Both the position numbers and the translations under genes were made by a program. A DNA stretch of 64,000 bases from Desarmillaria ectypa (Eukaryota; Basidiomycota; Agaricomycetes; Agaricales; Physalacriaceae), in the NCBI GenBank assembly GCA_030407005.1, contig JAUDYN010000008.1, forward strand, positions 1,922,001-1,986,000. The letters are read 5' to 3'. Below, piece after piece: positions 35,996-47,846 of this stretch; within the stretch, counting starts at the first letter, position 1, and every line of letters begins with the position of its first letter. Below the pieces are notes generated by a model, which searched no databases, was not told the DNA's origin, and saw only the letters and a list, made by a program, of their open reading frames with translations.

Positions 35996-38395
35996 ATGGA
36001 CGTCGAACTCAACAGCACTACCCACTCTCCAGTGCCGTACTTCCTGGCCGCCAGCATGTCTTCGACATCTTCATCCGACGTCTTCATCCTCGTTATCGGC
36101 GTCGTCCTTGCTGCGGCCTACCTCTTCCGTGATCAACTCTTCGCTGTAGCCAAGCCGAAAAAAGTTGTAGTGCCGACATCTACACAAGCCGGTGATGTGA
36201 ACCCCAGGGATTTTGCAGCCAAAATGAAGGCGGGGGTACGTGGCCATTGGGTCTCCTTTCACATTCCTCCTCATCTGAATCATACAGAACAAGCGCTTGG
36301 TTATCTTCTATGGATCACAAACCGGTACAGCTGAAGAGTATGCCATCCGTCTCGCCAAAGAAGCCAAAGCCAAGTTCGGTCTGACCTCTCTGGTCTGTGA
36401 TCCCGAGGAATATGATTTTGAGACACTAGACAGTCTTCCGGAAGGCACCGCCGCTATCTTCGTCATGGCTAGCTATGGCGAAGGTGAACCTACAGATAAC
36501 GCCGTCACTCTTTTGCAGAACTTGAGCGACGATTCTTTCGAGTTCAGCCAGGGTTCTCGCAGGTTGGAAAATCTCAAATACGTTCTTTTCGGGTTGGGTA
36601 ACAAGACATACGAGCACTACAACTTGGTCGCGAGACAGGTTGACCAATACTTGACTGGTATGGGTGCCACTCGTATAGGCGAGCGCGGCGAGGGTGATGA
36701 TGACAAGAGCATGGAAGAGGACTACCTCGAGTGGAAGGATGACATGTGGGAAGCTTTTGCCAAAGCCCTAGGCGTTGAGGAAGGTCAAGGTGGCGACAGT
36801 GCTGACTTCGCAGTTTCGGAATTGGCATCTCACCCAGAGGAGAAAGTTTACCTCGGTACGGAGCTTATTCTCAATCGGTCATTTCGCACTGACAGGTTGC
36901 TCAGGCGAGCTTTCCGCACGCGCTCTTACTAAGACCAAGGGCATTCACGACGCCAAGAATCCTTACGCCGCTCCAATCGCTGTCGCACGGGAGCTTTTCT
37001 CGTTGACTGGTGACAGGAATTGCGTTCACGTTGAGCTTAACATCGAGGGTTCAGGCATTACTTATCAGCATGGAGATCACGTCGGTGTTTGGCCCACCAA
37101 CGCTGAAATCGAAGTCGACCGTCTTCTTTGCGCTCTCGGTCTTTACGACAAGAAGGACACTGTCATTGGTATCGAATCCCTTGACCCCGCCCTCGCCAAG
37201 GTCCCCTTCCCTGTTCCAACTACATACGCCACTGTCCTTCGCCACTATATCGATATTAGTGCTATGGCTGGCCGTCAGATCCTCGGTTCTTTTTCTAAAT
37301 TCGCTCCTACTCCCGAAGCAGAAGCTTTCTTAAAGGAAGTCAACTCTAACAAGGAGACTTATGCAGACGTTGTCGGCAAGGGATGCCTCAAGGTTGGAGA
37401 AATTCTTCAGACTGCCGCCGGAAACGACCTTACCGCTATTCCCTCGACGAGCAATACTTCCGTTTGGAACATTCCTTTCGACTTGATCGTGTCCTCCATT
37501 CCTCGCCTGCAACCCCGGTACTACTCCATCTCTTCTAGTCCCAAGGTCCACCCCAACTCCATCCATGTTACTTGCGTTACTCTCAAGTACAAGTCGGAGG
37601 GCGACAAGGTCCCTACTCGTTGGGTGTACGGTGTCGGCTCCAATTTCTTGTTGAACCTCAAGTACGCCGCAAATGGAGAGAGAATTCCAATGGTTTCGAG
37701 CATAGGTATTGCCAACGCGGTTCTCCCTACTTACGCCATCAATGGCCCCCGCGGTGCCTATCATCAGGAGACCATCTACAAATCGCCGATACACGTCCGC
37801 CGGTCAACGTTCCGTTTGCCAACCAACCCGAAGAGCCCGGTCATCATGATCGGACCTGGAACTGTAAGTGCTCAAGCATAATTCCCCGGCCGTTTCTTAC
37901 GCGAAATCTCTTTGTCAGGGTGTCGCCCCATTCCGTGGCTTCGTACAGGAACGCGTGGCTCTTGCTCGCCGTACTCTTGAGAAAAACGGGCCGGATGCTC
38001 TTGCTGACTGGGGCAGGATTACGCTATTCTACGGATGCCGTAAATCGACCGAGGACTTTTTGTACAAAGAAGAGTGGCCGCAGTACCAAGAGGAACTCAA
38101 GGGCAAATTCACGCTTCACTGTTCCTTCTCGCGAGAGAAGTACAGGCCCGATGGCAGCAAAATCTACGTGCAAGACCTGATCTGGGAAGACCGGCAGAAC
38201 ATTGCAGATTCTATTATCAATGGAAAGGGATACGTGTATATCTGTGGTGAGGCAAAGAACATGAGTAAGGCTGTCGAGGAGGTTCTGGCCAAAATTTTGG
38301 GCGAGGCAAAGGGTGGATCAGCTGAAGTCGAAGGTACGGCGGAAGTAAAGATGCTGAAAGAGCGGTCAAGACTTTTGCTGGATGTCTGGAGCTAA
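35996..38395 (+). CDS. CPR1: NADPH-cytochrome P450 reductase
   Basis: Four exons. ER-anchored diflavin reductase that passes electrons from NADPH through FAD and FMN to cytochrome P450s and other haem enzymes. The N-terminal anchor is VFILVIGVVLAAAYLF. FMN domain: LVIFYGSQTGTAEEYAIRL, IFVMASYGEGEPTDNA, VLFGLGNKTYEHYN. Linker and FAD domain: NVHV-type strand with YQHGDHVGVWPTN and the FAD-binding RLQPRYYSISSSPKVHP. NADPH site: MIGPGTGVAPFRGFVQER, ITLFYGCRKSTEDFLYKEEW and YVYICGEAKNMSKAV. It ends in aromatic DVWS, with Trp next to last as in the family (the residue stacked on FAD). Introns fall after KMKAG, in VYLG and after GPGT. Nothing is missing. Confidence 0.96.
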
Positions 38396-38552
38396 ACGAC
38401 TAATGCAGAGGTTGTGTTAATAATTTCATAGTCAGTTATGACCCGCGATGCCTGCATTATTTCTTTCTAACGACGACATTCCGAAGCTCGCTATTTTATA
38501 TTCCACTTATTAACGGGATGCCTTGGATGCATTGACTACATAGAATGGAATA

Positions 38553-38610
38553 GAATATTATATTCTATACAAACCGCTTATTGTACGAAATTCGATGCGA
38601 GTTCGGCCCG
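38553..38610 (+). repeat. Direct repeat, copy A (58 bp)
   Basis: Nearly identical to 39649-39704 in the same orientation, from GAATATTATATTCTATACAA through TTCGGCCCG, differing by a short indel and a few substitutions. With its flanking TA it contains the inverted repeat TAGAATA-TTA-TATTCTA. Confidence 0.8.
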
Positions 38611-39648
38611 AAGTGTCAAATTGCGAGCTAATTACAGAGCATGCTAGTCCGCGAAGAGGACAGACTAGCAAGAAAACTGAGCAAGGACATTGTCCCTCGA
38701 ATTTTTCTTATATTGAGTATCAAGTCTGTACTACTCTCGAACAAATAAATGCACAAGTAGATACAACGTCATGGGGGAGTACAGAAGTCGTACACAAGAG
38801 GATTGTCGTCATTGAAGAGATGGTAGTGCAGGGATACCAGCAAGGCTTGATCTCGGCCTTCATAGATTACTTGGAGGCAAATGAGACATTATTATAAACC
38901 AGTTAAAAACATAAAACGGTGCACAGCGCTCGGTCAAGATAGCGGATATTTCACTGAAAAAGAAACCAAAATCCGCCAGTGGCATACAGGTGTACCAGCT
39001 TGAAGCTCCGTCGCGTAGCGATAAAGTACCCGAGGGCGCTTTGCCTGTGCAGCAACTGCCTTGATGCACTGCTGTTGATTATTGGTGCGTCGGCGGGTTA
39101 TGAGGATTCCGAATACGTTTGAACCACAGAGAGGGAGCCTTCAAGGGCGGCGACGGTTTTTGACACGATCATTCGTACGCTTTGCAGTATCCACATGATG
39201 TCGTATTCGGTTTCGATTCCTTGACGTGCAATTTCCTCGAACAACATTGAGATCCTTATAGTAATCGTGGAAGGGTCCTAATCATCGATAATGCCCGTCT
39301 GCTCTCGAAGTACTCGATCCTTGAGATTAGATTCCAAGCTGCTCTGACACAGGAATTCCTCGGGATCTGGTGGTATGTTGGCGGAATATGGCGCCGTTTG
39401 AGTCCACAATCCTGGGATGGGAGAACCGGGAATCTAGAAATTCTCGCCAAGATAGAGACAGGGCCATGTTGGAAGTCCGAGTCCAAGGAGGTACGTTTAG
39501 TAGTCAGGTAGAGATCTGAATAACACATATTAGCTCCTAAACGGGTCCAAACTAAGCATTTAAACTTGGTCTCGTATTTATTATACCTGCTATTTTTTTT
39601 AACGACACCTTACAAAACGCACAATACTTGTCTCCGGGATGCAGAAAA

Positions 39649-39704
39649 GAATATTATATTCTATACAAACCGCATTATACGAAATTCGATGCGAATTCGG
39701 CCCG
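39649..39704 (+). repeat. Direct repeat, copy B (56 bp)
   Basis: Second copy of the repeat at 38553-38610. It ends 44 nt upstream of the SHE9 start codon, so it may form part of that gene's promoter or leader. Confidence 0.8.
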
Positions 39705-39748
39705 TAACGGGTAACGTGTTTAACTCTCCCTTGAGTCCTTTCACCTTC

Positions 39749-40895
39749 ATGCTCCGTGCGACGTTTCGTGCGTCGAGATCATTTCCCACTCGCTCCTTCT
39801 CGACTACGCCGTCATGGAAATCAGCCCAGCCACCCTCGCCAGACAATACGCCATCTCGTCATGAACCCGAATCTTCCGAGGCAGCCAAACAACCGTCGGA
39901 CCCATCATCGTCGAAAGCAGAACCTTCTATTGACCTGCAACAGGTCAAAAATCGCCTTTTCGAATGGTCAGATCACGCTGCTATCATGCTGCGTACGAGG
40001 GCCGATGATTTCACCGAAACAACGAAATCTACTTTCTCTCAACTGGGCGCGCAGTTAAATAAAGCTACTGGATATGAAGAAATAGAGGTCCTTAAACGTC
40101 AAGTGGTAGAACAAGGTGCGTGTAAGTCGTGCACAAGATCTATTCAATCTCTTCGTTCCATCAGCTAACCTGTGTGTTCCTCTAGAGGCACGAATAAAGG
40201 CGACGCGACAGGCACGTCGGGACGCAAAGCTTGCCTACGACAGAGCCGTGGCACAGCGATCCAATTCTCAACGTGAAGTCAGTGACATGCTACAGCGTAA
40301 ACATACATGGAACGACAATGACGTCCTCCGGTTTACCGCGGTCGTCCGGGAGGACCACACGATCGAGCAAGAGGAGGCGCGAGCAAAAGCCGCTGTAGAT
40401 GACTCGGAGGCAGCGCTAGATAGAGAGTTTAGCGAGCTCATGCGGGCGATTCTAGGAAGATACCATGAGGAGCAGATTTGGTCCGATAAAATCCGAAGTG
40501 CATCGACGTACGGACAGCTCACGGTTCTGGCGCTCAATTTACTGGTGTTCATCCTAGCCATTTTGTTTGTCGAACCGTGGAAGAGACGTCGGCTGGCGCA
40601 GACGTTCGAGAAGAAGACGGAAGAGTTGAGTAGGGAAGCGAAGGAGGCTACAGAAACGGGGTTGGCAGAGATTAGGAAGGAGTTGGAGGAGCAAGTCAGG
40701 GTTTTGACGCTGCTTGCTGAGAATGCACTTAGATTGGAGAAGGGGCGAGAAGAAGCTGTTGAACGGGAGCAGCAAGCCGCCACGAAGGTCGTCGAGTCAA
40801 GTCCTCCGAATTGGGACCAGGCAATCGTTTCGGGCGGCATCGCGGTCGGCGCATTTGCTGCTGCTGCTTTCAGCTGGTTTTGCTTCGGTCGGTGA
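39749..40895 (+). CDS. SHE9: SHE9/MDM33-family mitochondrial inner-membrane protein
   Basis: Two exons, 39749-40115 and 40186-40895 (1077 nt, 358 aa). The start MLRATFRASRSFPTRSFSTT is a strong mitochondrial presequence. Then come a disordered Ser/Pro region and long helices typical of the family: RLFEWSDHAAIMLRTRADDF, a Lys/Arg-rich coiled coil (EARIKATRQARRDAKLAYDR), SQREVSDMLQRKHTWNDNDV, LRFTAVVREDHTIEQEE and RYHEEQIWSDKIRSASTYG. A first membrane segment follows (LTVLALNLLVFILAILFVEPW), then another coiled coil and a C-terminal membrane segment (GGIAVGAFAAAAFSWFCFG). Yeast She9/Mdm33 shapes the inner membrane and affects mitochondrial morphology. The stop is 98 nt from the stop of the convergent SET gene. 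Confidence 0.92.
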
Positions 40896-40993
40896 TGCAT
40901 GATTGCATATAATCTAGCAATACCATCGTATGCTTTGAAAATAAATGTACACGTTACAAGACAGTGGAGGATATCATATATAGTTAATTTCCG

Positions 40994-42351
40994 TCATGGA
41001 CCTCCGACTATCAGGTGTCCTCTTGTTCCCCACACGTAGTGCGTTTCGGGTCTTGCAATTATAGCACCCATGTTCGCCACTTGTTCAGAATCTTGTCCCA
41101 GCTCGTACCCATACCATTCCGCAGCAATCTTAGCCCATGCTCGTGCAGCGGAAGCACTACAATGAAAAGAGTTTGGTCTTCTACCCCAAGAAAGTATTCA
41201 GGTTTGCTATTGACTTACTCAGAGTGAGACAGCGACACCAGGGCAGCATCAGCAAATAATTGCCCGCGTTCGCTGAAATACCTTTCTTCATTTGTCAAGG
41301 TCCAGAGGCGTCGAACGACGTCGATCGCTTCTGTACCGCTGATACTATGTGTCCCCCATGTGGAGAATAGCTTGTATAGTCCGGAGATTGAGTTCAGACG
41401 CTCATCTGACGCTTGAGATTGGGAGGGAGGGAGAGAACAGACCGAACATGCGCAGTGAAACCCGTAGTGGTTTGAAAGAAACTCCCTAGTACGTGCTTAA
41501 CCCGGTAATAACAGTCACCCAGAGGCTGAAAGACATACCTTCGTTCTTTCCTGGGTCGCTTTGTATTCGTATACGTTGTTAAAAGTTCCTGCACGTGCGA
41601 TTGATCAGTAAAGATGTCTGTTAGTGAACGGTATAACTCGCTACGAACCTGGCCCCTGGAGATATTTTGTAGAGCATGTACAACAATTTCGCCTTCTGCT
41701 TGACGCCAAGAATAGACGACATTAAACGCGCTAGAACACCCGTGGTTCAGCCTCGCCATGCGAGGGAATATACCGACACCTTCTCCGGCCGCAACAGCAT
41801 TGGTCTCGAATATAGCTAATGCAACTTCGTCCCGATGCACCTCGGGATCCATGTTCTTAGGAAAGTTGACGTAAGAGAGATTGAAAAATGCGTGATAGTC
41901 CAGGCCGTTCAACGACTTGACATGATGCGAAATCAGTGCAGCAGGCGAATCAGAAGCTGAATATGATCATCAGGTAGGGTACCACTCGGAATGAAGGAAA
42001 GATATCGCACTGGAGTAGGGCACAATGAACAAGGGCTTCTCTCGAATCACTAGTTCACCTCGCTGCGAACGTTAATTAACCCTTCGCTTAAGATGTCTTG
42101 AGACTTACCTGGATATCCCGTACGGCAACTACACCTTTACCCCTTCCAGGTAGATCAACTACCTCAAATGGAGGAGTGTTTCTTTGATTGAAATAAACAT
42201 TATATGAGAAAGCAAGGAATATGGCGACGAAAAGGGTCATTAGAGACCAGAAGGTCCCAAGTTTGTAGCCCGGAGTCCTCACCACGCTGGGCGCGATATT
42301 CTTCTCGATACTGGGAACTTTCTGTGTGCGGGCGTTTTTTGCTCTTGCCAT
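40994..42351 (-). CDS. Membrane-anchored SET-domain protein (SMYD-like)
   Basis: About eight exons. The N-terminus has a basic stretch and one membrane segment (LMTLFVAIFLAFSYNVYF). The SET domain starts at FEVVDLPGRGKGVVAVRDIQ. A helical insert follows (NGLDYHAFFNLSYVNFP), then AGEGVGIFPRMARLNHGCSS, which contains the NHxC-type cofactor and active-site motif, then IVVHALQNISRGQELLTTY and the zinc-binding post-SET FHCACSVCSLPP. The C-terminal part (RRLWTLTNEERYFSERGQLF, ARAWAKIAAEWYGYE) is helical. The family includes protein-lysine methyltransferases; the substrate is unknown. A transmembrane anchor before SET is less usual and points to an organelle membrane. It shares a 172-nt divergent promoter with DDB1. 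Confidence 0.85.
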
Positions 42352-42423
42352 GGTACAAGATCAAGTTTATCCACAGCCCATGATGGAAGAAAAAAGCCGT
42401 AGGCGCGCCGAGCTCCCCGAGCG

Positions 42424-42453
42424 ACGCGTTCGCCTCACGTGTGACGTACGTCA
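42424..42453. promoter_or_regulatory. Divergent SET/DDB1 promoter: ACGCGT, CACGTG and TGACGTACGTCA
   Basis: Within 30 bp lie a perfect ACGCGT (42424-42429, MCB-like), a CACGTG E-box (42436-42441) and a perfect 12-bp palindrome TGACGTACGTCA (42442-42453) made of two CRE-like TGACGT half sites. These are palindromes recognised in other fungi by MBF, bHLH and bZIP factors. Binding here is inferred. Confidence 0.5.
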
Positions 42454-42523
42454 TGGATATTTGTCATTCAGGCGAATCCTCCATGATCGTGCCGTCGAAG
42501 CTGAATGTTGAACGTAGGCGACG

Positions 42524-45500
42524 ATGAACCCGACAAGAATCGTGTCAACTTTCTATCAACCATCCGCCGTCGTTTCTTCCTGCAAGTGCCGGCTTTCATC
42601 CACTGCTGAGCATCTTGTTGTTGCCAAGCTCAATGCTATCGAAGTCCATACCATTGAGAGCACGGGATTGAAGCATGCGTGTACGCTTCAGATCTGGGGC
42701 AAAGTTTTGTCGGTAAAGGAGGTGCCAATAACCGTGCGTTCTATATCTGAAGCGCCATCTCCTCTATTGAGCTTCGTTGTAGGATTCGGCTCGGTCAAAT
42801 GTTGTCGTCTTGCTTGATCAACCGGAACCAGAATTATTATTCTTATCGTTCTCTGAGAGGGAGCAAAATTTGAAGCTGGATAAGCAACTGTCGCTGTCCG
42901 AGCGGAGTCCGAGCCTTAGACCAGCCGAGTTCTTCACCGATATCCTTGTCGACCCGTCGGGTCAGTTGGCAGTTGTCAGCTGCTATCAAGGGAAACTCAA
43001 GGTCCTAATGCTCGAGAATGGGGTCTGTGTCAAGGACGTCGATGTTTCGTACGTATCTAAACCTTTTTGCTGGTAATTATTGGCTCACTTTGGACAAGAA
43101 TACCCGAGAACAATATTCTCAGCATCGCACTTCTCTCCTTGCCCGACGAGGAATTCGCGCTGGCAATACTTCATATAGATAATCGCAATCGACTTCAGCT
43201 CCTGGCACGGGACCTGGCCGGGACCGACTGGGATGGCATACCTGATCTATCTCAAGACCCGTCCGTCGTGTTGCACCAGACTGTCATCTCTTCAGAGGCG
43301 TTTCCTTATCCCGAGGACGACATTCCACACCTAATTTCTGTCTCAACCCCTGAAGGCGTTGATGACAATGGCGGCATTCTTGTTATTGGTGGAAGAAAGA
43401 TTATCTTCTACGCGTTAAACAACGTACAGGCGCAAAAGAAGGTTGAACAGAAGAGGCGAAAGTCAGCTACTATGAAGCAGAGTGGGAATGAAAACCAAGT
43501 AAAGGAAGCCGTAGCAAAGGATAAGGAGAGGCAGGATAGGATTAGGCAAGCGAAAGGAACAGTTTTGTGGCCGTTTGGCGCTGTGACTGCGTAGGCATTT
43601 CTTTCACTTGGACAGCGGATATCCGAATGTTAATCTGTGCTTCAGGGTCTCTTCAGTCGGAGACGATGCACTCAAATTCTTAATCGGTGACTCCTTCGGA
43701 CGTCTATGTTTACTATCTCTGGCAACATTCGATGAGCATGGTCTTGTTCTCATCCCTCTCGGAGAGGTATAGTTTTGACGACGCTACGTAATAATCAGCT
43801 CGTACTAAGCCGCTCTTTAGACCTCATCCCCAAGGACACTTACATACATCGCCAATCAGGTTGTCTACTTGGGGTCTTTCAAAGGGGACTCCCAGCTTCT
43901 TAAAATCCATAATTCGCCAGTGTCGTCATCCTCCATAAATATCTTCCGCGATATACCGACGATATCTACATCTGGGCTTGTCACCTCTAACAAAGGGAAG
44001 CAAAAGGCTACTGGCGATGAGCTACCTAAAGAGAAAGGGAAGGTGATCAAGACCGAAGGGTCCTACCTTCAATTGCTTTCATCCTTCAAAAACATCGCGC
44101 CCATCTTGGATGCGGTCCTGGTAGATCTGAATGACAGTGGCCATGTCAGTATTCGTTCATAGGTCACTTCTTGTATCTCACCTTCTGCGCAGCGCCAAGT
44201 GGTAACATGTTCTGGCGGTCAAAATACGGGTTCAATCAATATCATCAGAACAGGAGTGGATTTCCAGGACCTCGCTTCCATCCCTGGTCTTGCGAATGTG
44301 GTCAAAATATGGCCTGTCCGGGATGAATACAAAGACTCATTGCATACTGGAATAGTTGTTTCGACCTTGGAAGAGACTCATTTCTTAAGGTTCAAATCTT
44401 TTTCGACGCTTGTCCTGGAGAATTCCGCCTTGAATGGTTTCGTTGCCGACACCCCCACGCTTTGCGTTTGTAATATAACAGCAAGAGAGGTCGGCACGTC
44501 GTCTTATAGCAGCTCTTCAATGATCGTGCAAGTTACACCGCGCGGCGTTTACCTACTTGACAAATTCATACAGATAGACCATTGGAAGCCGACAGGTGGT
44601 GTTGAGGTCGTCGCTGCCAGTGTGAATGCTAGCCAGATTCTCTTGGCACTTGCAGGAGGCCAGTTACTTACGCTCAAGGTCGACAATAAAAGATTGATAA
44701 AGGTTGTGTAAGTGTTTACATTGAGTTTTTGACCTTCTTTAATCACCGCTTTCACATAAAAGACAAAGCAAGCTGTATTTTGCTCAGAATGCAATTCCTC
44801 CCCAGCCGAAGTTAGCCTTAATGATCAATTATGCTTACTTATGAACTGACAACACAAACCTAGGCATGGCCCCGACACCTATCCGCCCTGGCTCCCAACG
44901 GAGATATCATGCGTTTCTTGCATTCCTATGAACGAGTCCAAGTACTTCTCCATCCAGGTAGCCGCCGCGTTCTGGCACACGAATCAGATCAAGATATACA
45001 ACATCGCATCTTCGGGATTCACTTTCCAATACGAAACTCCCCAACTCCCTGCAACCGTCCGATCCATTCTCTTTTATAACTTTGGTACTACAGAAAAGAA
45101 CGGAGATAACTACAAGCCGTACCTCATGGCTGGCCTAGCTAATGGGACTGTGGTGTCGTTTGTATGGTCAGGGAATCAGTTTACAGATATGAAAGTCGTG
45201 ATGTTAGGAAGCGGCCCGGTAGAGCTCTCCCCCAATAAAATTGGAGATGGGACGCGCGCGGTGCTGGCGGTTGCTGACAAAACGATGGTCATTTCATGCC
45301 CGAAGGGACGACTGCAGTATTCCCATATCATCCTTCGGGTTCGTTTCTCTCGTTGACCGAGATCTTGATAGGATACTGATGCATTTCCCTCAGGACGTTT
45401 CCGCAGCCGCTTTACTGAATTCTGACGATTATCCGTCGACACTCATTTTGGCCAATGCGAACGAATTAGCTATTGGAAGGGTGAAAGACCTTGATAAGCT

Positions 45501-46961
45501 ACATATACAATCAGTCGGTGCTTGTTTTGTGCTTCTTCACCTGGATATTGATATCGGCTGTTGCAGATACCTCTTGGTCTTAATAACCCCATAAAAATTG
45601 CGCACGTTCCGGCTCTTAGGTGTTTCGGCGTCGTCTGTACTCGTACAGAACCTTTCCGAATTGGCGATGCAGAATCAACGCGCAGCCTCTTCAAATTACT
45701 GGATGAGACAACTTTTAAAGGTGAACACTGAGCTCATTGTCCTTTTGCGCCGCTCAACTCTGCGCCAGTTTTAAGTGAATTCTCAGCCAAAGACAATGAG
45801 ACAGTGGTTTCGATGACGACACAGAATATGGACGTAAATGGCGAGTTGAGGACATTTTTCTGTCTCGGAGCATATGTGTACGAACCTGGGGAAAGGGAGC
45901 CGACTCGGGGGAGGCTGATTGTCCTCGAGGCGCATAAATCTGGTCTAGACGCGACACTTTCTCCTGTTACATCGGCTGAGATAAGCGGGTGCCCGTATTC
46001 GCTAGCGACGACCACAAGTGGTCTTATAGCCGCCGCGGTCAATTCTTCTGTATGTTGTTCCTATCAATTCGCGCAGTTTCTCTTTTTCTACGAGTTTGAT
46101 GGCAGGTATCACTGTATCGTTTGACGCAGAACGAATCGGAGCACTCTGCCTTCTCCTTATCTAAACTGTCTATCTGGAACCACAACTACATTGTAGCTAA
46201 CGTAGTGGCGCGGGGTGAGGATTGCCTCGTAGTATGCGACTGTATACAGTCTGTCTCTCTGCTCCAGATTGCGCCAGGACCCGGGTCGCGCTTGGACATG
46301 ATTGCTCGGGATTATGAGCCGCTATGGCCGTTAGCTGTGGAGACATGTGAAGGGAAGGGAATCATTGGTGCTAGTGTAAGTATTCTCCCTTTCGAGTCAA
46401 TGTTACTTACGTGTTTTGCATTTTAGGACGCGTTCAACCTGTTCTCGTTCTCGTTGGACACGGTACATGCTCGACCAGTGCTCAAACGCGACGGGTTCTA
46501 TCATATTGGTGACCTTGTATCCAAGTTCCTTCGAGGTAAATTGAAGCCCCTCACTGGCCAGACAATGTGCTGATGATAGGTGGCTAGGTTCTATCACCCC
46601 CAAAGATGACAATACCCTGGCTTTGAAACCAACCCACTTATTTTGCACCAGCTCTGGACGTATTGGGGTTATCGTCGATGTGAGTGACGAACAGCTTGCG
46701 ACACACCTGAGGGACCTCCAGGTGGGTATGGGACAGGTGATCTCGGGTGTAGGGGGCATCAGCCATGCGCGTTATCGGGCTCCGAAGAACACGAGACCCC
46801 GACCTGTCGATGAGGCATCACATGGGTTCGTGGATGGAGACTTTTTGGAGTTGCTACTTACATCGGATCCGGAGACTGTTGAAAAGATATTTAGCGGTGA
46901 TTTGGAGCTGCCGGAGAAGGATACGCGGAAGGTGCTTGAAGTGTTGCAGAGCATGCATTAG
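42524..46961 (+). CDS. DDB1: DNA damage-binding protein 1 (CUL4 adaptor)
   Basis: Large triple beta-propeller protein over more than ten exons. It starts MNPTRIVSTFYQPSAVVSS, followed by HLVVAKLNAIEVHTI. Family landmarks in order: FFTDILVDPSGQLAVVSCYQ, YLGSFKGDSQLLKI, NIAPILDAVLVDLNDSGH, QVVTCSGGQNTGSINIIRTG, VVKIWPVRDEYKDS, NASQILLALAGGQLLTL, AAFWHTNQIKIYNIASSGF, SAAALLNSDDYPSTLILANA with IGRVKDLDKLHIQS, MIARDYEPLWPLAVETCEGK, and near the end HGFVDGDFLELLLTSDPETV. The exon encoding KVEQKRRKSATMKQSGNENQ is a charged insertion typical of fungal orthologues. DDB1 links substrate receptors to the CUL4-ROC1 ubiquitin ligase in DNA repair, replication control and heterochromatin. No break was seen. 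CPSF160 and SF3B3 share the fold, but the C-terminal GFVDGD motif and total length favour DDB1. Confidence 0.9.
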
Positions 46962-47332
46962 ATTTATGGAAGGGACATGTATAATTAAGAGGTCAATTGT
47001 ATCTTTGGGAAGTCGTGGATACTCGGTATAATAGCATTTCTTCCAAAGGCCGAGTTCTCTCTAGCAAGTAAGGTCATGTTGCACCGCGAGGAAGATGCTA
47101 TCTTATGGGTAAAGACGATCTGGTGGATTATTTCTTGAAGAGCGGGAAGGTGGCGGCGAGTATCAAAGGCAGTTTTTACGAAGAGGTTTCTCTAAATGAT
47201 ATGGATTAGTGATTACCATGGACGAATGATTAATTCATGAACGGAAAATTGACTGTGGAGCGGCCACGAGGGAAAGAAGAGACAGGATCAGGATCTTCGT
47301 TCTATAAAAAAAAGGTTATCAGGCAGGCTTTA
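46962..47332. other. Intergenic, no supported gene
   Basis: The 3' flanks of two convergent genes. Nothing is recognised apart from a short poly-A run at about 47307-47314. Confidence 0.45.
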
Positions 47333-47723
47333 TAAAGACAGTGGAGGCACAAGCCACCAATTCGACGCGTCTGCCAACAAGGCAGCACGGATGTTGTTGC
47401 ATATTAGTTTTATGGCGTCAAAGCCAGGCTGAGAATTGGAACACTTGTCGCAGGTAAATGTCTTTAACGCAGGGAGCTGAACTAGAAAGAGTACGAATGG
47501 GTCCCAATTTGTTGTCAAGGCATGGGGTGAGGACGGAAGGCAGGAGAGCGAACACGCCTCGGACGGATAAACCGAGTCCGTACAGACGCGGGCATGAGCG
47601 TTGTGTAAGCGAGCACGCAGCCAATGTGGGATAGTCTGGCTCTTTTGTCCATTTGTCTATACGGTAGTAGAGGCATTCAAAGATGATAAGCAATAATTCA
47701 GCTGGGAGGAAGTTGATTGACAT
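47333..47723 (-). CDS. Small F-box fragment, probably truncated
   Basis: Two exons can be joined. Exon 1 starts MSINFLPAELLLIIFECLYY and carries EPDYPTLAACSLTQRS, an F-box start of the Agaricomycete type. After one short intron (GT in CTCGGTTTATCC, AG in TTTCTAG), exon 2 encodes VQLPALKTFTCDKCSNSQPG, followed by ANIRAALLADASNWW-like sequence. The product is only about 100 aa, whereas intact members run 400-600 aa, and the usual region after the F-box is missing. It may be a relic or a short adaptor. Confidence 0.45.
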
Positions 47724-47846
47724 TGTTCGGCAATCTCCGATACTCCTTGCACCACAAGGGCTAGCAACTAAGACAAATGCGATAATCATTGGTTAGTGTA
47801 CAATGGTCACGATGAAGCGTAATGTAATTAAAAGAAAGAAATATCA

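Larger units (their letters stand above)
38396..39748. other. Intergenic with a duplicated 56-58 bp segment
   Basis: About 1.35 kb between CPR and SHE9. The open frames on both strands have no family resemblance. The outstanding feature is a direct repeat (38553-38610 and 39649-39704) bracketing about 1.04 kb. Confidence 0.5.

Noticed and set aside
40268..40900. Open frame of 210 codons antisense to SHE9
   Set aside because: Mirror of the SHE9 coiled-coil exon; Ser-rich low-complexity translation with no family resemblance.
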